A DNA stretch of 8,072 nucleotides from Candidatus Desantisiibacteriota bacterium. GTDB lineage: Bacteria > JACRDZ01. Below the pieces are notes generated by a model. It ran no database searches and was not told where the DNA came from. It saw nothing but the letters and a program-made list of their open reading frames with translations. Position numbers and translations under genes: made by a program. This document shows, one piece after another, positions 6,633 to 8,072 of the stretch (position 1 is its first letter; every line of letters starts with the position of its first letter). Location: positions 1 through 8,072 of the forward strand of contig JACQWU010000197.1 in the NCBI GenBank assembly GCA_016209155.1, written 5' to 3'.

Positions 6633-7901
6633 TTACCCTCCTTGTTGTTGATATGTAAATTTCGTATTTAATTCTATAATGCCCGAAACGCCCGGAGAAT
6701 ATGGGATATATCCTTTACGCAAAGGTTTCGATTCGACTCGTATATTCAAAACATCCATAAATTCCTGACGTATTTCTCCATATTCATAGTATAAAGAAAT
6801 TCTATAATTTCCCTCTATTAATGGCATATTGTCGATCTCCCCATTTATAGTGAGAGAAGATTCATTTGATAATTTATAAGGGCCGTCTTCTTTTCTAAAA
6901 TCAATAATGGAAACGCGAAAACCCAGCATTGTATAAATTACAATCGTTATCGCATGGAGATTAATCTGTTTATTTGAACGGAGATTTATATGAATGAAGG
7001 TTTGATTCCCGCTGACTACCGGATTAGGTAGAAAAGAAAACGAATCGAGAACTATATCCGGCCCTAAATTTATATTTTTACGATTTATCGTATTACAAAT
7101 ATCAGTATTGCTGCTCGTTAAATAATTAGTAATTTGTTCATCTGTATTACCATATCCAACAACACTGCCATTATCGAGCCGAAGCACTTTATTGCATAAC
7201 GCCTTGATAGAACTCATATCGTGACTTACAAAAAGTATCGTTCTTCCTTCATTTCTTCCAACTTCCTCCATTTTTCCAAGACACTTTTTCTGAAACTGGA
7301 CATCACCTACTGATAATACCTCATCAACAACTAATATTTCGGGTTCTAAATGTGCTGCAACTGCAAAAGCAAGTCTTACATACATCCCTGACGAATATCT
7401 TTTTACCGGTGTATCAAGAAATTTTTCAATTTCCGCAAACGTGACTATGTCATCAAACTTTTTTTTAATCTCATTTTTTGTCATACCCAGTATAGCACCA
7501 TCTAAATATATATTCTCTCTTCCGGTTAATTCAGGATGAAAACCTGTCCCTACTTCAAGTAAGCTTGCGACTCTGCCTTTAATCTCGATCCGGCCTGTTG
7601 TCGGCTCTGTAATTCTGCTTAATATTTTTAAAAGCGTTGATTTCCCGGCTCCATTCCTTCCAATAATCCCGATTCTATCTCCCCTGTTGACTTCAAAGGA
7701 TACATTTTTAAGGGCTAAAAAATCTTCTTTGCTTGAGTTTAAATTTAAAAATTCTTTACTGGAATGATCAAATATTCTTTTAACTATAGACTTATAATTT
7801 TTTGCAATTACATCACGCAAAGTAGTATAACGTTCCTGTTGTTTGTGACTGATGATATATTTTTTGCTTAAATTTTCTACTTTAATAACAGTATTACTCA
7901 T
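6633..7901 (-). CDS. wzt: Polysaccharide ABC exporter ATPase with C-terminal glycan-binding-type domain (Wzt)
   Basis: A 422-residue cytoplasmic ATPase that powers export of undecaprenyl-linked polysaccharide through the Wzm channel. Residues 1-260 form the nucleotide-binding domain: Walker A GRNGAGKST (81-89), LLEVGTGFHPELTGREN (114-130) covering the Q-loop region, ABC signature YSSGMYVRLAFA (169-180), Walker B ILVVDE (189-194) with catalytic E194, D-loop SVGD (197-200), and H-loop FVSHD with H227. Residues from about 280 to 412 form a beta-rich extension like the Wzt C-terminal domain, which in characterised homologues recognises the modified non-reducing end of the chain. The extension is typical of O-antigen Wzt and absent from short capsule KpsT-type proteins. 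The start has AAGGG 5 bases upstream. It follows the permease gene by 56 bases containing a hairpin repeat. Confidence 0.95.
   Translation of the reverse strand: MSNTVIKVENLSKKYIISHKQQERYTTLRDVIAKNYKSIVKRIFDHSSKEFLNLNSSKEDFLALKNVSFEVNRGDRIGIIGRNGAGKSTLLKILSRITEPTTGRIEIKGRVASLLEVGTGFHPELTGRENIYLDGAILGMTKNEIKKKFDDIVTFAEIEKFLDTPVKRYSSGMYVRLAFAVAAHLEPEILVVDEVLSVGDVQFQKKCLGKMEEVGRNEGRTILFVSHDMSSIKALCNKVLRLDNGSVVGYGNTDEQITNYLTSSNTDICNTINRKNINLGPDIVLDSFSFLPNPVVSGNQTFIHINLRSNKQINLHAITIVIYTMLGFRVSIIDFRKEDGPYKLSNESSLTINGEIDNMPLIEGNYRISLYYEYGEIRQEFMDVLNIRVESKPLRKGYIPYSPGVSGIIELNTKFTYQQQGG
6636..6641 (-). promoter_or_regulatory. Ribosome binding site GGAGGG for the FkbM-like gene
   Basis: GGAGGG on the minus strand sits 9 bases before the ATG at 6626 and lies inside the last codons of wzt, just before its TAA. 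It fixes the start of the FkbM-like gene and suggests translational coupling to wzt. It is the strongest Shine-Dalgarno in the window. Confidence 0.8.
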
Positions 7902-7906
7902 GAATT

Positions 7907-7911
7907 CCCTT
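7907..7911 (-). promoter_or_regulatory. Ribosome binding site for wzt
   Basis: AAGGG on the minus strand lies 5 bases before the wzt ATG at 7901 and supports that start. It lies immediately 3' of the intergenic hairpin on the transcript, about 9 bases from its stem, so folding could affect access. Confidence 0.6.
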
Positions 7912-7920
7912 TTATTCTAA

Positions 7921-7950
7921 TACCTGAATCTTGCACTTCAAATTCAGGTA
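7921..7950 (-). repeat. Intergenic hairpin repeat, copy B (perfect 9-bp stem)
   Basis: TACCTGAAT (7921-7929) and ATTCAGGTA (7942-7950) are perfect inverted arms around a 12-base loop. TTG and CAA inside the loop can add three pairs. On the transcribed strand it reads ATTACCTGAAT, seven bases, then GCAAGATTCAGG, matching copy A in both outer blocks and in order while the centre differs. It fills most of the gap between the permease stop and the wzt ribosome binding site. No terminator-like U-run follows. Confidence 0.82.
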
Positions 7951-7957
7951 ATATAAA

Positions 7958-8072
7958 TTAAATATTATCGGCGAAGGACCTTTCAGTTTTACGAAAATAC
8001 CAGAAACCTGAAAATAGCAGCATAATTGCAAGTAGAAAAGAAATAAGAAATCCTGTCCAGTAAATATTGCTA
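7958..8072 (-). CDS. wzm: Polysaccharide ABC exporter permease (Wzm), C-terminal fragment
   Basis: Only the last 37 codons fall in the window; the gene enters from the right edge and ends at TAA 7958-7960. The residues show a final membrane helix (GFLISFLLAIMLLFSGFWYF) followed by the short polar tail RKTERSFADNI. The FRKTERxFADxI ending is characteristic of Wzm/TagG-type permeases (ABC-2 family), which form the membrane channel for lipid-linked polysaccharide. The position directly upstream of wzt is the usual arrangement. The N-terminal part and start cannot be seen. Confidence 0.9.
   Translation of the reverse strand, partial: SNIYWTGFLISFLLAIMLLFSGFWYFRKTERSFADNI

Overview
The window is a stretch of a surface-polysaccharide (O-antigen/LPS-like or capsule-like) biosynthesis and export cluster. 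It is AT-rich and every gene lies on the minus strand, so transcription runs from base 8072 towards base 1. A Wzm/Wzt-type ABC exporter and an O-antigen ligase/polymerase-family membrane protein point to a Gram-negative bacterium. The AT-rich codon use and GGAGG-like ribosome binding sites do not identify the phylum. No rRNA, tRNA, CRISPR array, transposase or convincing promoter or terminator was seen.

In order of transcription: (1) the last 37 residues of a Wzm-like permease (7958-8072); (2) Wzt, the exporter ATPase with a C-terminal carbohydrate-binding-type domain (6633-7901); (3) an FkbM-like methyltransferase-family protein, closely coupled to Wzt (5745-6626); (4) a class I SAM methyltransferase whose upstream DNA looks like a decayed N-terminus (4980-5657); (5) a left-handed beta-helix acetyltransferase (4237-4896); (6) a multi-pass O-antigen ligase/Wzy-family protein (2836-4221); (7) a GT-A-like putative glycosyltransferase (1922-2839); (8) a family 2 glycosyltransferase broken by an internal frameshifting deletion (1069-1925); (9) a family 4 glycosyltransferase running off the left edge (1-1072). 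Genes 6 to 9 are joined by three successive 4-base ATGA overlaps, so this part is almost certainly one translationally coupled transcript.

Inferred working model: the glycosyltransferases build a glycan on a lipid carrier at the cytoplasmic face. The methyltransferases and acetyltransferase decorate or cap it, Wzm/Wzt exports it, and the Wzy/WaaL-family protein ligates or polymerises it on the periplasmic side.

Three things stand out. The family 2 glycosyltransferase has lost the segment between its VIIPTYNR strand and the CSTDNT segment, and the reading frame with it. The methyltransferase is preceded by an in-frame, stop-interrupted, zinc-ribbon-like remnant. Two intergenic gaps carry copies of the same hairpin repeat (arms ATTACCTGAAT and GCAAGATTCAGG). 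No wholly new system is evident; the hairpin family and the signs of gene decay are the most notable signals. No stretch longer than 300 bases lacks a gene; the longest gaps are about 85 bases.
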